Assembly (NCBI RefSeq): GCF_004217145.1
Contig: NZ_SHKR01000018.1
Location: 186,001-250,000, forward strand
DNA length: 64,000 nt
Source: Kribbella rubisoli
GTDB taxonomy: Bacteria; Actinomycetota; Actinomycetes; Propionibacteriales; Kribbellaceae
Reading direction: 5' to 3'
A program made the position numbers and the translations under genes. This document shows, in pieces, positions 40,379 to 49,184 of the stretch. Each line of letters starts with the position of its first letter. Position 1 is the stretch's first letter. The notes under the pieces are model-generated. The model worked only from the letters and a program-made list of their open reading frames with translations, had not been told where the DNA came from and did not search any database.

Positions 40379-41812
40379 TCAGGCCGTGCGATGCGGGAGC
40401 TGCGTCAGAGCGAGCACGTGGTCGGCTGGAGTTCCCCGCAGCGCGACCAGTTCGAGCTTCCGATCGCTGCGGCGTAGTGCGGCGGCGAGCACCCGGATGC
40501 CCGCACTGGCGAGGTGCGTCACCCGCGACAGGTCGACGGTGAGCGGTCGGGTTGCGTGGCGCGCCACGTCGCGCAGGATGCGGTCGAACCTGCGCGCGGT
40601 GGCGATGTCGATCGGGCCGCCGACCAGGAGCCTCCCGCCGGTGACCGCCGCGGAGAAGTCGGCCCGCTCGGTTGCGGGCTGTGCCTCCCCCACGAGCATG
40701 CTCGGCGCCTTGGTCAGCGCCGTACGCACGGTCGCCGTCGTACCGGCCGGGGTTCGTTCGACGGTCAGGTCGTCAACCGTCGCACCCGCCAACGCGAGCC
40801 CGTGCCCGCGGTCGGCAGCCGGCTCCGAGTCCTTCCACCGGCCGCGATCCTGCACCGAGATCTCCAGGTCCCCGCTCGGCGTCAGGTCGGCCGTCAGTGC
40901 GAGTTGACCGGGTGCGCAGTCGTAGTACGCGTGCTCGACCACGTTCGCCATCAGCTCGATGACGGAGCTCTCCACTCCGATCACCAGGACCGGCTCCGGC
41001 TCCAGACCGCGCAGCCAAGCAGAGAACTCGTCACGGAACCGCGCCGCCGTCGCCGGGACAGCCGGGCCGCTCCGCGTCAACGCCACCACCGGAGTACGCC
41101 GGTGAGCGGCGAGCACCGTGACGTCGTCGGAATGGCCGGCGACCAACTCCAGCACCTGCTCGGTGACGCGCTCAGCGGAGTACTGCGATCCGGCGACGGC
41201 GGCCGCAGCGGCTGCGCTCAGCAGCTCGGCGGTCGCCTGGTCCGGGGTGCTCTGCGGGCGTTCGATGATCCCGTCCGTGTACAGCAACAGCACGTCGTCC
41301 AGCTCGAGGTGGTCATGACCGAGTTGGTAGCCGCCGGGCGCACCGAGCGGGGTGCCGCCGGACGGTTCGACGTACCGGGCCTTGCCGTCCGTCGACGCGA
41401 TCAGCGGCGGCGGGTGACCGGCGGTGCAGTAGGTCAGGTCCCCGGTGACAGGATCGAGTACGGCGGCACACACCGTGGCGGCCTCTGCGCCGGGCACCCG
41501 GCTCGCGAACTTCTCCAGCCGGCTGATCGCGGCCGCCGGATCCGCGCCGACCAGCAGCGCCATCGACAGCGCGGCAGACAGCCGATCCGTCACCCAGGAT
41601 GCGCGGGCTCCATGCCCGACGACGTCGCCGACCATCAACGCGACCCGGTCGTCGTCGAGAACCAGGGTGTCGAACCAGTCGCCACCCGTGGTCGCGCCGG
41701 CCTCTGCCAGTAGGTAGCGAGCGGACAGCTCGACTCCGGGCAACACCGGCAATCGAGTCGGGGGCGGCGCGTCCCTCAACCTGCTCGCGGTCCGCCGAGC
41801 CTGCTCATCCAT
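40379..41812 (-). CDS. Fused PP2C phosphatase - anti-sigma kinase - STAS protein
   Basis: A 477-residue protein combining three Rsb modules. Residues about 20-235 are a SpoIIE/RsbU-type PP2C phosphatase (GGDWFDTLVLDDDRVALMVGDVVGHG, AGHPPPLI, LLYTDGIIE). Residues about 255-370 are an RsbW-like HATPase (ELMANVVEHAYYD, VQDRGRW, GHGLALAGA). Residues about 385-470 are a STAS domain (VDLSRVTHLASAGIRVLAAAL) with the phosphorylatable Ser in HLASAG. One polypeptide thus contains phosphatase, kinase and antagonist of a partner-switching pathway. No sigma-B gene is adjacent; a GAF-ANTAR gene is divergent. Confidence 0.88.
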   Translation of the reverse strand: MDEQARRTASRLRDAPPPTRLPVLPGVELSARYLLAEAGATTGGDWFDTLVLDDDRVALMVGDVVGHGARASWVTDRLSAALSMALLVGADPAAAISRLEKFASRVPGAEAATVCAAVLDPVTGDLTYCTAGHPPPLIASTDGKARYVEPSGGTPLGAPGGYQLGHDHLELDDVLLLYTDGIIERPQSTPDQATAELLSAAAAAAVAGSQYSAERVTEQVLELVAGHSDDVTVLAAHRRTPVVALTRSGPAVPATAARFRDEFSAWLRGLEPEPVLVIGVESSVIELMANVVEHAYYDCAPGQLALTADLTPSGDLEISVQDRGRWKDSEPAADRGHGLALAGATVDDLTVERTPAGTTATVRTALTKAPSMLVGEAQPATERADFSAAVTGGRLLVGGPIDIATARRFDRILRDVARHATRPLTVDLSRVTHLASAGIRVLAAALRRSDRKLELVALRGTPADHVLALTQLPHRTA

Positions 41813-41930
41813 CCCCGACCTCCTCCGAGAACCACCTCGGGCTGAGACCTCCCTGTGCCCAATCCGGGCCGGTCAACGCACCCGCGGCGCAATTGACGTC
41901 CCGCGTCGCCCTGTTCGCGGTGAGGCTGAG

Positions 41931-42659
41931 GTGCATCATGGAAAGGTGGATGAGATCGAGCCTCAGCCCTCCCTGCGCGACCCGGATCAAGTCGCCGCGA
42001 CCTTCGCCCGGCTTGCCTTGGACATGCACGACGCGGGCGGTGTGGAGGAGACGGTCGAGGCGGTGGTGGAGTTCGCTCTGCAGGCCGTCGACTGTCAGTA
42101 CGCCGGAGTCGCGCTCTACGCCAAGGGCGGACACCCGGAGGTTCCGGCGGTCACCGATCCGACTGTGGCCGAGATCTATCGCTTCCAGATGGACGGCGAA
42201 GCCGGGCCGCTGGTCGAATGCATGCGCAGCCAGACGACTGTCCTGGTGCCCGACACCACGTCCGAGCTGCGCTGGCCGGAGTGGGCCAAGAAGGTCCTCG
42301 AGCTGGGAGTGCGGAGCGTTCTCGACGTACCGCTGCGGACCGCCGCCGGCACCGTCGGCGTACTGGGCCTCTACAGCGTCGAGCCGGATGCCTTCGGACC
42401 GGACGCGGAGGCGATCGCCCACATCCTGGCCCGGCACGCGTCCGTCGCCGTCGCGACCGCCCGCCGCGAGCAGAACCTCAACCTCGCAGTCGACGCCCGC
42501 AAGCTGGTCGGCCAGGCGATGGGCATCCTGATGGAGCGCTACGGCCTCGACGGCGACCGGGCCTTCCTGGTCCTCAAGCGCTACTCCCAGCAGACCAACA
42601 CCAAACTCCACGACGTCGCCCGCCAACTCATCGACACCCGAAGTCTCCCTCGATCCTGA
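41931..42659 (+). CDS. GAF-ANTAR antitermination regulator
   Basis: A 242-residue protein with a GAF sensor domain (about 35-175) and a C-terminal ANTAR RNA-binding domain (about 180-235, with LVGQAMGILMERYGLDGDRAFLVLKRYSQ). ANTAR proteins bind paired hairpins in nascent mRNA and prevent termination. GAF-ANTAR pairs with PP2C/Rsb proteins are common in actinobacteria, so a shared stress pathway with the divergent fused phosphatase is likely. The GTG at 41931 follows GAGG by five bases. Confidence 0.9.
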   Translation: MHHGKVDEIEPQPSLRDPDQVAATFARLALDMHDAGGVEETVEAVVEFALQAVDCQYAGVALYAKGGHPEVPAVTDPTVAEIYRFQMDGEAGPLVECMRSQTTVLVPDTTSELRWPEWAKKVLELGVRSVLDVPLRTAAGTVGVLGLYSVEPDAFGPDAEAIAHILARHASVAVATARREQNLNLAVDARKLVGQAMGILMERYGLDGDRAFLVLKRYSQQTNTKLHDVARQLIDTRSLPRS

Positions 42660-42684
42660 CCGCGGGCGCGTCTAGGCTCGGGGG

Positions 42685-43047
42685 ATGACTACATACGGTC
42701 CGGCAGAGGCAGCTGAGCGGTCCGGGTTCAGCATCGACACGTTGCGCTACTACGAACGTGAGGGCATCCTGCCGCCGGTGGCGCGCAACTCAGGCGGCCG
42801 CCGGCAGTACTCCGACGACGACCTCGCCATGCTCGACTTCCTCCGCTGCCTACGCGACACCGGCATGCCGATCGAGCGCCTGCGCCGGTACGGCGAACTC
42901 GCGCGCTCCGACCAAACCATGCCCGAACGCCTAGCCCTGATCGAGGAACACACCAACGTCGTCGAGAGCCGAATCGCCGAACTGGAGTCCCAACGCACCC
43001 GCCTCAAAGAAAAAGCAGCCTGGTACCGCGAACAACTCGACAAATAG
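42685..43047 (+). CDS. MerR-family transcriptional regulator
   Basis: A 120-residue MerR regulator. The helix-turn-helix and wing are GPAEAAERSGFSIDTLRYYEREGIL... GRRQYSDDDLAML, followed by a long dimerisation helix (TNVVESRIAELESQRTRLKEK). There is no metal-binding cysteine cluster. Small regulators of this type often control an adjacent aldo/keto reductase; such a gene with a MerR-style promoter occurs at 46.36 kb, beyond the DUF222/HNH gene and the IS remnant. Confidence 0.9.
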   Translation: MTTYGPAEAAERSGFSIDTLRYYEREGILPPVARNSGGRRQYSDDDLAMLDFLRCLRDTGMPIERLRRYGELARSDQTMPERLALIEEHTNVVESRIAELESQRTRLKEKAAWYREQLDK

Positions 43048-43073
43048 CCCCGCAGACCAAGAAAACAAGAGAT

Positions 43074-43256
43074 TTAGAGTACTGGCCAGCCTCGGTGACC
43101 GCCCGCGGCTCCACGTACCTGCCTCCCCTCGGCTTGTACCGGCAGACAGAGCAAGAACGATCCAACCAGCACAGCCATCACGATTGCTTTGAGAAGGGCG
43201 ATGAAGGCGGTCCGGGGTTCGACCGGAGGACCCAACTGCGGCGGTGGGATAAGCAC
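43074..43256 (-). CDS. Possible small membrane peptide
   Basis: A 60-codon frame with a GTG start preceded by AAGGCGA. It predicts a Pro-rich N-terminus, one hydrophobic segment (IALLKAIVMAVLVGSFLLCL) and a short basic tail. I know no homologue. It lies in a 286-bp gap between the MerR and DUF222 genes, and it may be non-coding. Confidence 0.3.
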   Translation of the reverse strand: MLIPPPQLGPPVEPRTAFIALLKAIVMAVLVGSFLLCLPVQAEGRQVRGAAGGHRGWPVL

Positions 43257-43333
43257 GCATTCGCCTTGTAAATAAGGGCTCTTGGCGGCTGGGCGATTTG
43301 GCAGGCGAGCGTCTATCAGATAGAATCGAACGC

Positions 43334-45388
43334 ATGTTCGAGAACGATCTGGATGAGCTCTCGACGGCCGACCTGCTCGAGTCGGCCGCCGAGCACCGCG
43401 CGATGGCCAACCGGGCCGACGCGCGGCTGCTGCAGCACGCCCAGATCTACGCCGACCGGTTCCACCCGTCGGTCTGCGGCATCCGGCCCGGCCGCCGGTC
43501 CGCCGACGGGAGGGAACGCGCCGTGGTGCTGGGCGGTGACGGCTGCCCGGAGATCGCGGAGTTCGCCATCGCCGAGTTCGGTGTGATGCTCGGGATCTCG
43601 CCGATGGTGGCACGCCAGTTCCTCGGCGAGGCACTGGCCTTGCGGCACCGGTTCCCGTTCACCTGGGCCCGCGTCCAAGCCGGCGACGCCACCCCCTGGA
43701 AAGCCCGCCAACTCGCCACGCTCTGCCTGAAACTGTCCGAGGAAGCCGCCCGGTACGTCGACAAGCGCGTCGCACCGCTGATCGACTCCATCACCCCGTA
43801 CCGCCTCGACAAGATCATCCGCGCCGCCAAATTCCACGCCGACCCCGACCTGGCCCGCGACGAAGCCGCCGAGGCCGCGCGTGAGCGGGGCGTGTTCGTC
43901 GGCCGCAGCGATGAGCACGGCAACAAGACCATCTACGTGAAGGCCCCGGCCGGCGCGGTGATCCGCCACGACGCGACCATCGCCGCGATCGCCGAAGCCC
44001 TCAAAACCATCGGCGACACCCGCCAAGTGCAACACCGCCGCGCCGACGCGATCGGCATCATCGCCGACCCCCGCTTCACCCAAGAACTCCTCACCCAAGC
44101 CCACAACCACCCCACCCCAACCACCACCTCCACAGGCACCTCCACGGGCACCGCCGCCTCAACCGCCGCCACCTCCACCCCTGGCCGGCACTCCGCGAAG
44201 GCGAGCTCCGCAGCAGCCTCCGGCTCGCGATCCGCAGCAGCGGACCCGCAAGCGCCCGGCGGTACGCGATCTGCCGTAGCAGACCCGCGGGCCGGCCTCG
44301 GCACGCGATCGGCCGCAGACCGCGACGCCTTCGGCCCCCGCGACCACACGAGCGACGCACCCTGTACGTCGGCGGACCCGGCTCACGCTGGCACAGCGGC
44401 GTTCCCGGCAAGCCCGCCGTACAGCGGCCCGCGCAACCGCACGAGCGACACACCGCGTACATCGACAGACCCGGCCCGCGGAGGTACTCCGGCGCCCCCG
44501 GCAGGCCCACCGTACGACCGCGCACGCGACCACTCGAGCGACACACTATGTACGTCCGCAGACCCTCGCAGTGGCACCGCGGCGCTGCCGGCAAGGCCGC
44601 CGTACGACGGAGTGCATGCCGGTGACGCCAACCTGGCTGCTCCGGTCGAAATGCGGGATCCCCCGTTAGCCGATGGCGCGGGGCCGTACGATCCCGATCC
44701 ACCGAGCGACCCGTTCGACAGTCGGCCGATCGAGTACATTCCTGGTCCGCGCAGCGAGCCCGACGACGGCGTGCCGATGGACACCGCCGCCCAGCGGGCG
44801 CTGGACGCGCGGCTCGCGCAGATCAAGCACGACGCCTACGCCAACCCCGCGAGCCCCGCGAGTCGCGACGGTGGACAGGTGCGTCCTGGGCAGACCGAGG
44901 TCTTCGTGCATCTCACCGACCTGACGCTGGCTACCGGCAACGGGGTATTGCGTGCCGAGGGGATCGGTCCGCTGCTGGCCGACCAACTCACCGAGCTCGT
45001 CGGCCACGCGCCGTACACCGTCAAGCCCGTGATCGATCTCAACGACGCCGTCAGCGCCGACGCCTACGAGATCCCTGCCCGGATCCGCGAACGGGTCCGA
45101 CTCACGCACCCCGTCGAGCTGTTCCCGTACGGCACCCGCGAGACCCATCGCACGATCGACCTCGATCACATCCAGCCCTACGATCCGTACGGCCCGGCCG
45201 GTCAGACCAGTACCCGCAACCTCGCCCCGCTCAGCCGGTTCGGCCATCGGGTGAAGACCCACGCCCGCGGCTGGAACGTCCGCCGCATCGACCACAAGAC
45301 CCTCGAATGGACCACACCCCACGGCTTCATCTTCGAGATCGGCCCCACCGGGACACACCGCCTGCCTAACCCCGCACCCGACAGCTGA
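43334..45388 (+). CDS. DUF222 / HNH endonuclease-signature protein with repetitive linker
   Basis: A 684-residue protein. The N-terminal DUF222 (13E12-type) domain covers about 20-258. A disordered linker (about 258-470) rich in Thr, Ala, Pro and Asp contains three 31-residue tandem repeats. The C-terminus has an HNH-like nuclease motif (IDLDHIQPYDPYG...TRNLAPLSRFGHRVKTH; His and Asn retained). These proteins are multicopy in actinobacteria and thought to be linked to mobile DNA, but their role is not settled. The ATG at 43334 is chosen because MFENDLDELSTADLL begins the domain. The stop is eight bases from a decayed IS481-like element. Confidence 0.85.
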   Translation: MFENDLDELSTADLLESAAEHRAMANRADARLLQHAQIYADRFHPSVCGIRPGRRSADGRERAVVLGGDGCPEIAEFAIAEFGVMLGISPMVARQFLGEALALRHRFPFTWARVQAGDATPWKARQLATLCLKLSEEAARYVDKRVAPLIDSITPYRLDKIIRAAKFHADPDLARDEAAEAARERGVFVGRSDEHGNKTIYVKAPAGAVIRHDATIAAIAEALKTIGDTRQVQHRRADAIGIIADPRFTQELLTQAHNHPTPTTTSTGTSTGTAASTAATSTPGRHSAKASSAAASGSRSAAADPQAPGGTRSAVADPRAGLGTRSAADRDAFGPRDHTSDAPCTSADPAHAGTAAFPASPPYSGPRNRTSDTPRTSTDPARGGTPAPPAGPPYDRARDHSSDTLCTSADPRSGTAALPARPPYDGVHAGDANLAAPVEMRDPPLADGAGPYDPDPPSDPFDSRPIEYIPGPRSEPDDGVPMDTAAQRALDARLAQIKHDAYANPASPASRDGGQVRPGQTEVFVHLTDLTLATGNGVLRAEGIGPLLADQLTELVGHAPYTVKPVIDLNDAVSADAYEIPARIRERVRLTHPVELFPYGTRETHRTIDLDHIQPYDPYGPAGQTSTRNLAPLSRFGHRVKTHARGWNVRRIDHKTLEWTTPHGFIFEIGPTGTHRLPNPAPDS
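44339..44614. repeat. Three 93-bp tandem repeats in the DUF222/HNH linker
   Basis: Units start at 44339, 44432 and 44525, each 93 bp (31 codons), the last slightly shortened. Each begins RDHTSD, RNRTSD or RDHSSD, continues with TS(A/T)DP and ends in PPY. The repeats are imperfect at the DNA level. Being in frame they could change linker length by recombination. Confidence 0.85.
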
Positions 45389-45395
45389 TGCGGAG

Positions 45396-46215
45396 CTAGA
45401 TGTACTGCCCAGGGAGGTTGGTTAGGCGGGTGATGGGTGGGAGTTTGCCGGCGGCGGTCTGGGTTGGTGGTGGTTGTAGTGGTGGAGCCCGGCGGGGAGG
45501 GCGTCGCGGCGGGCTTGTTCGGTGGGGTAGAGCTGTTTGAAGGCCCAGCCGTTGTCGGACAAGACTCGCTGGATGGTGATGCCGCGGTCGGTGAACCAGG
45601 CGACCGCGTTGCGCAGTACCGCGGCTGCGATGGCGGCGGTTTCGTCGTTGCGGATCTCGGCGTAGGCGACGCGGGAGTGGTCGTCGAGCACGGTGTGGAC
45701 GAACGCGGTTCCCATTTTCTTGTTGGAGTGGCGGCCCGGTTCTTCAGGCCTTGCGCACGGCCGAGGTAACGCCAGCCGCCACCGTCGGGGATGTTGCCGG
45801 TTTCTTCACGTCGACGTGCAGCATGTCGCCCGGGTGGGGTGCTCATAGCGGCGGATCGGTTCACCGGTGTGCCGGTCGAGATGGGTCAAGCGGTTCAGAC
45901 GGCATCGGGTCAGTACGGCGTGCACGGTCGAGGCGGGTACGCCGGTCTGGTCGGCGAGCTGCACCGGGCCGAGCCGGTGCCAGCGGCGCAGGCTGCCGAT
46001 CCGGCGTACGACGTGTGGCGGTGTCTGGTTCGGCTGGTGATGTGGACGAGATGACCGGTCCCACATACCGGCCTCACCGAACTCGCGGTAGCGCACAACC
46101 CACCGGTTCGCGGTCGGCCACGCCACCTGGAACAGCTCCGCGGCCCGCGCCACCGGCCAAACCGTCATCCACCACCAGACGTGCCAGCCGCAAACGGGCG
46201 CAGCCGCCGCCAGAG
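45396..46215 (-). mobile_element. Decayed IS481-family transposase
   Basis: A minus-strand relic read in several frames. LRLARLVVDD, then RWVVRYREFGEAGMWDRSSRPHH (46168 down to 45806), then GNIPDGGGWRYLGRAQG in another frame, then MGTAFVHTVLDDHSRVAYAEI (from 45715), and finally RLTNLPGQYI with a stop at 45396. At least four frameshifts are needed. After SDNG the text jumps to WAFKQLY, so the part between the second and third catalytic acidic residues is deleted. It cannot encode an active transposase. Terminal inverted repeats were not identified with confidence. Confidence 0.85.
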
Positions 46216-46323
46216 CTGTAGATCCTCACAAGTAGCGGCACCGTCGAACTTGCGGCCGGCGACCTGAGCCAGCCACCACTCGAAATCCTCTTTCTTTCCC
46301 TTGGGTCGGCCCTCTGGGTTGGC

Positions 46324-46351
46324 TTGACCTGGTGTGCGCTCCAGGTTGCAT
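46324..46351 (+). promoter_or_regulatory. MerR-type promoter of the aldo/keto reductase gene
   Basis: ACCTGG (46327-46332), eight bases, CCAGGT (46341-46346) is a perfect inverted repeat overlapping a -35 TTGACC (46324-46329), with a -10-like TTGCAT ending at 46351. A palindrome that includes the -35 and lies between the promoter hexamers is the standard arrangement for MerR-family activators. The nearest merR gene is 3.3 kb away at 42685. Confidence 0.55.
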
Positions 46352-46361
46352 CGTCGTCGGC

Positions 46362-47303
46362 ATGAACTCTCTGACTTCCCCGTTGGTGCTCGGCGCGATG
46401 ATGTTCGGTACGGCGGTCGACGAGGACACGTCGTTCGCGCTGCTTGATCGGTTCGTCGAGCGTGGCGGTGTCTGGATCGACACTGCCGACTGCTATGCGT
46501 TCTGGGCCAGTGAAGACGGGCGCGGTGGCGCGAGCGAGCGTGTGCTCGGTCGGTGGCTGGCCGCGCGCCCCGGCGTACGCGACCGGATCCGCATCGCCAC
46601 CAAGGTCGGCGCGGAACCGCTGTGGGCCGGTTCGTGGCCGGATCAGCGCGCGGGCCTGAGCCGGCGCGCGATCCACGACGCGTTCGCCGGCAGCCTCGAG
46701 CGACTCGGTATCGATCAGGTCGATCTGCTGTGGCTCCACCAGGAGGACCGCCGTACGCCGATCGAGGAAACCGTCGACGCCGTTGCCGAACTCAACCAAT
46801 CCGGCCGGGTACGACGCATCGGCGCGTCGAACCACCCGGCCTGGCGCATCGAACGCGCTCGGGCACATGCCGCATCCAAAGGGCTCCTGCCGATCGACGC
46901 ACTCCAGCTCAGCGCCACCTATCTCCAGGTCCGCCCTGGCACGCTGCCGGAGGCGACGGCGCACCCGTTCGGCCAGCTCAGCCCGGAACAGCTGGACCAC
47001 GCGCGCGAGCACCGGATCGACGTCTGGGCCTATACGCCGCTCCTGTCCGGCGCGTACGACAACCCGGACAAGCAGATCCCCGAGGCCTACGACCACCTCG
47101 GCAGCACCCGTCGCCTAGCCGCACTCGACGATGTCGCCCAGCAGACCGGCGCAACCCGCAGCCAGGTCGTCCTCGCCTGGCTGGTTGCCCAAGGCATCCG
47201 CCCGATGCTCGGCGGCAGCAAACTCCACCAGCTCGAAGCGGCGCTCGACGGTGTCGCCCTGGCCCTCACCGAGGACCAGCTCAAGCAGCTCGACGTCCGC
47301 TAG
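46362..47303 (+). CDS. Aldo/keto reductase
   Basis: A 313-residue (alpha/beta)8-barrel NADPH-dependent reductase. The catalytic tetrad is visible: Asp and Tyr in IDTADCYAFW, Lys in IATKVGAEPL and His in LLWLHQED. It reduces aldehydes or ketones, often electrophilic ones. A MerR-type promoter lies just upstream. The ATG at 46362 was chosen over a GTG at 46332 because the latter would sit inside the promoter palindrome. The stop overlaps the convergent marR stop by four bases. Confidence 0.9.
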   Translation: MNSLTSPLVLGAMMFGTAVDEDTSFALLDRFVERGGVWIDTADCYAFWASEDGRGGASERVLGRWLAARPGVRDRIRIATKVGAEPLWAGSWPDQRAGLSRRAIHDAFAGSLERLGIDQVDLLWLHQEDRRTPIEETVDAVAELNQSGRVRRIGASNHPAWRIERARAHAASKGLLPIDALQLSATYLQVRPGTLPEATAHPFGQLSPEQLDHAREHRIDVWAYTPLLSGAYDNPDKQIPEAYDHLGSTRRLAALDDVAQQTGATRSQVVLAWLVAQGIRPMLGGSKLHQLEAALDGVALALTEDQLKQLDVR

Positions 47304-47734
47304 CGATTCGCACGGAGGCTCTGGGCGAGATCGTCCAGAGCCGGGAGGGCGTCGATGATCGTCTGCGCCGAGGCCTTCGGGAGCTGGTCTAGGCAGGCGC
47401 CGAGGGCCTCGGTGCGGAGCAGCTTGACGCGTTCGTGCAACTGCCGGCCGGCGTCGGTGGCTTCGACGCGGACGGCGCGCAGGTCGTCCGGGTTCGGGTC
47501 GCGCTGGATCAGCCCGAGCTCGGTCAGCCGGCCCACAACCCGCGACAACATGGTCGGATTGAGCCCCTCGAGCTGAGCCAGTTCGGTCAGCCCGAGCGGG
47601 CCACGGAACGTGATCAGGCCGAGGACGGACGCCTGGGTCGGCGTCAGGCCCTCGTCGGTCGCCGTGGCGTTGAGTTCCCGCGCCAGCTTGGAGATCACGC
47701 CGCGAAGCTTGCTCAACGTCTCGGTGTCAGTCAT
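47300..47734 (-). CDS. MarR-family transcriptional regulator
   Basis: A 144-residue MarR protein. The winged helix-turn-helix is LTPTQASVLGLITFRGPLGLTELAQLEGLNPTMLSRVVGRL, with the wing RDPNPDDLRAVRVEAT. It is divergent from an MFS exporter gene, and a 20-bp palindrome lies in the 46-bp gap, so it probably represses both itself and the exporter. Confidence 0.92.
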   Translation of the reverse strand: MTDTETLSKLRGVISKLARELNATATDEGLTPTQASVLGLITFRGPLGLTELAQLEGLNPTMLSRVVGRLTELGLIQRDPNPDDLRAVRVEATDAGRQLHERVKLLRTEALGACLDQLPKASAQTIIDALPALDDLAQSLRANR

Positions 47735-47745
47735 GTCACCCCTTT

Positions 47746-47765
47746 ATTGCCTGCCAGCAAGCAAT
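47746..47765. promoter_or_regulatory. MarR operator between marR and the MFS gene
   Basis: ATTGCCTGCCAGCAAGCAAT is a 20-bp palindrome with 8 of 10 positions symmetrical. The ATTGC arms and the position in the short divergent promoter are typical of MarR-family sites. Confidence 0.7.
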
Positions 47766-47780
47766 GTAGTCTGTTCATCG

Positions 47781-49184
47781 ATGGAACCGTCGAGTTCACC
47801 CTCAGTCATCACCGAGCCGTCCGCGGATGAGCCACTGGCGCACCGGCGGCTCGTCTTCGGCATCGTCGCGATCGCCCTGCTGATGGCATCGATCGATCAG
47901 ACCATAGTGGCGACGGCGCTGAATGCAATCCGCAGCGACCTGAATGCCGAGTTGACCTGGAGCGGCTGGACGATCACCGTCTACGCGCTCGGCCAGATCA
48001 TCGTGATGCCGCTGGCCGGGCGGCTCGGCGACCAGTTCGGCCGGAAGAAGATCTTCCTCGGCGCAGCGGCGCTGTTCACGGTCGCCTCACTGTGCTGCAG
48101 TCTCGCGGACAACATCTACTTGCTGGTGATCTTCCGCGCGTTCCAGGCGATCGGCGGCGGCGCGTTCATGCCGACCGCGACCGGCATCGTCGCCGAGCAG
48201 TTCGGCCGGGACCGGGACCGGGCGATCGGCATGTTCACGTCGATCTTCCCGATCGGCGGCATCATCGGCCCGATCATCGGCGGCATCATCGTCACGTACT
48301 GGTCCTGGCGCGAGATCTTCGTGGTGAACATCCCGATCGGCCTGCTGCTGATCGTCCTGGGCCTGAAATTCATCCCGAGCAGCCCGCCGAAGGCCGCCTC
48401 GCGGATCGACGGGACCGGAGCGGCGCTGCTGGCACTGACGATGCTGTTCGGCATGTACGGGATCAGTTCGCTCGGCAGCGCCGGTGCGGAGCCCACCGAT
48501 CCGCTGTTCATCGTGTCGATGGTGATGGCGCTGGCACTCGGCTTCCTGTTCGTCCGGCACGCGAACCGGCATGCGGCGCCGTTCATACCGGTCAGCCTCT
48601 TACGCGGACGCGGCTTCGGCGCCATGAACACGATCAACTTCCTCTTCGGCGCAGCCATGCTCGGCTTCGGCGCGCTCGTCCCGCTGTACGCCGAATCGCG
48701 GTACGGCATCCAGCCGCTCCAGGCCGGCACGCTGCTCACAGCAAGAGCAGTCGGGATGATCTGCGTCGCGGGGCTAGCGGTGTTCGCGCTCCGGCGTACC
48801 GGGTATCGAGCTCCGATGGTCGGCGGGTTCGTGCTGGTCGCGGGCGGGATGACGCTGATGTCGCTCGCCCCGCACGGCCTCACGCCGTACGCCTGGCTGG
48901 CCATGGCCGCGGGCATCACCGGCATCGGCATGGGTCTGTCCATCCCCGCCTCCAACAACGCCAGCCTGCAACTCGCCCCCGACCAGATCTCCGCGATCGC
49001 CGGCCTCCGCGGCATGTTCCGTCAATCCGGCGGCATCGTCGCCGTCTCCATCACCACCACGATCCTCAACCACGCCAGCGACGCCGGCGCCAGCCAAGCT
49101 CACAGCTTCGTGGTCTTCGCCGCCATCCTGCTGCTGATGATCCCCATCACCTTCCTGGTCCCCGACCACCGCGGGACCTGGTGA
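47781..49184 (+). CDS. MFS drug exporter (14-span DHA2 type)
   Basis: A 467-residue transporter with about 14 hydrophobic segments. ALLMASIDQTIVATAL is the typical first-helix motif D1 of EmrB/QacA-type exporters, GRLGDQFGRKKIF is motif A, and GGIIGPIIGG is motif C of antiporters. It probably exports toxic compounds by proton antiport. Divergent from marR with an operator between. The 3' end overlaps the convergent alpha/beta hydrolase gene by 38 bp. Confidence 0.92.
   Translation: MEPSSSPSVITEPSADEPLAHRRLVFGIVAIALLMASIDQTIVATALNAIRSDLNAELTWSGWTITVYALGQIIVMPLAGRLGDQFGRKKIFLGAAALFTVASLCCSLADNIYLLVIFRAFQAIGGGAFMPTATGIVAEQFGRDRDRAIGMFTSIFPIGGIIGPIIGGIIVTYWSWREIFVVNIPIGLLLIVLGLKFIPSSPPKAASRIDGTGAALLALTMLFGMYGISSLGSAGAEPTDPLFIVSMVMALALGFLFVRHANRHAAPFIPVSLLRGRGFGAMNTINFLFGAAMLGFGALVPLYAESRYGIQPLQAGTLLTARAVGMICVAGLAVFALRRTGYRAPMVGGFVLVAGGMTLMSLAPHGLTPYAWLAMAAGITGIGMGLSIPASNNASLQLAPDQISAIAGLRGMFRQSGGIVAVSITTTILNHASDAGASQAHSFVVFAAILLLMIPITFLVPDHRGTW

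Noticed and set aside
44100..44620. Tandem repeats considered as a CRISPR array
   Set aside because: Repeats are contiguous without spacers, in frame, and lie inside a coding sequence.
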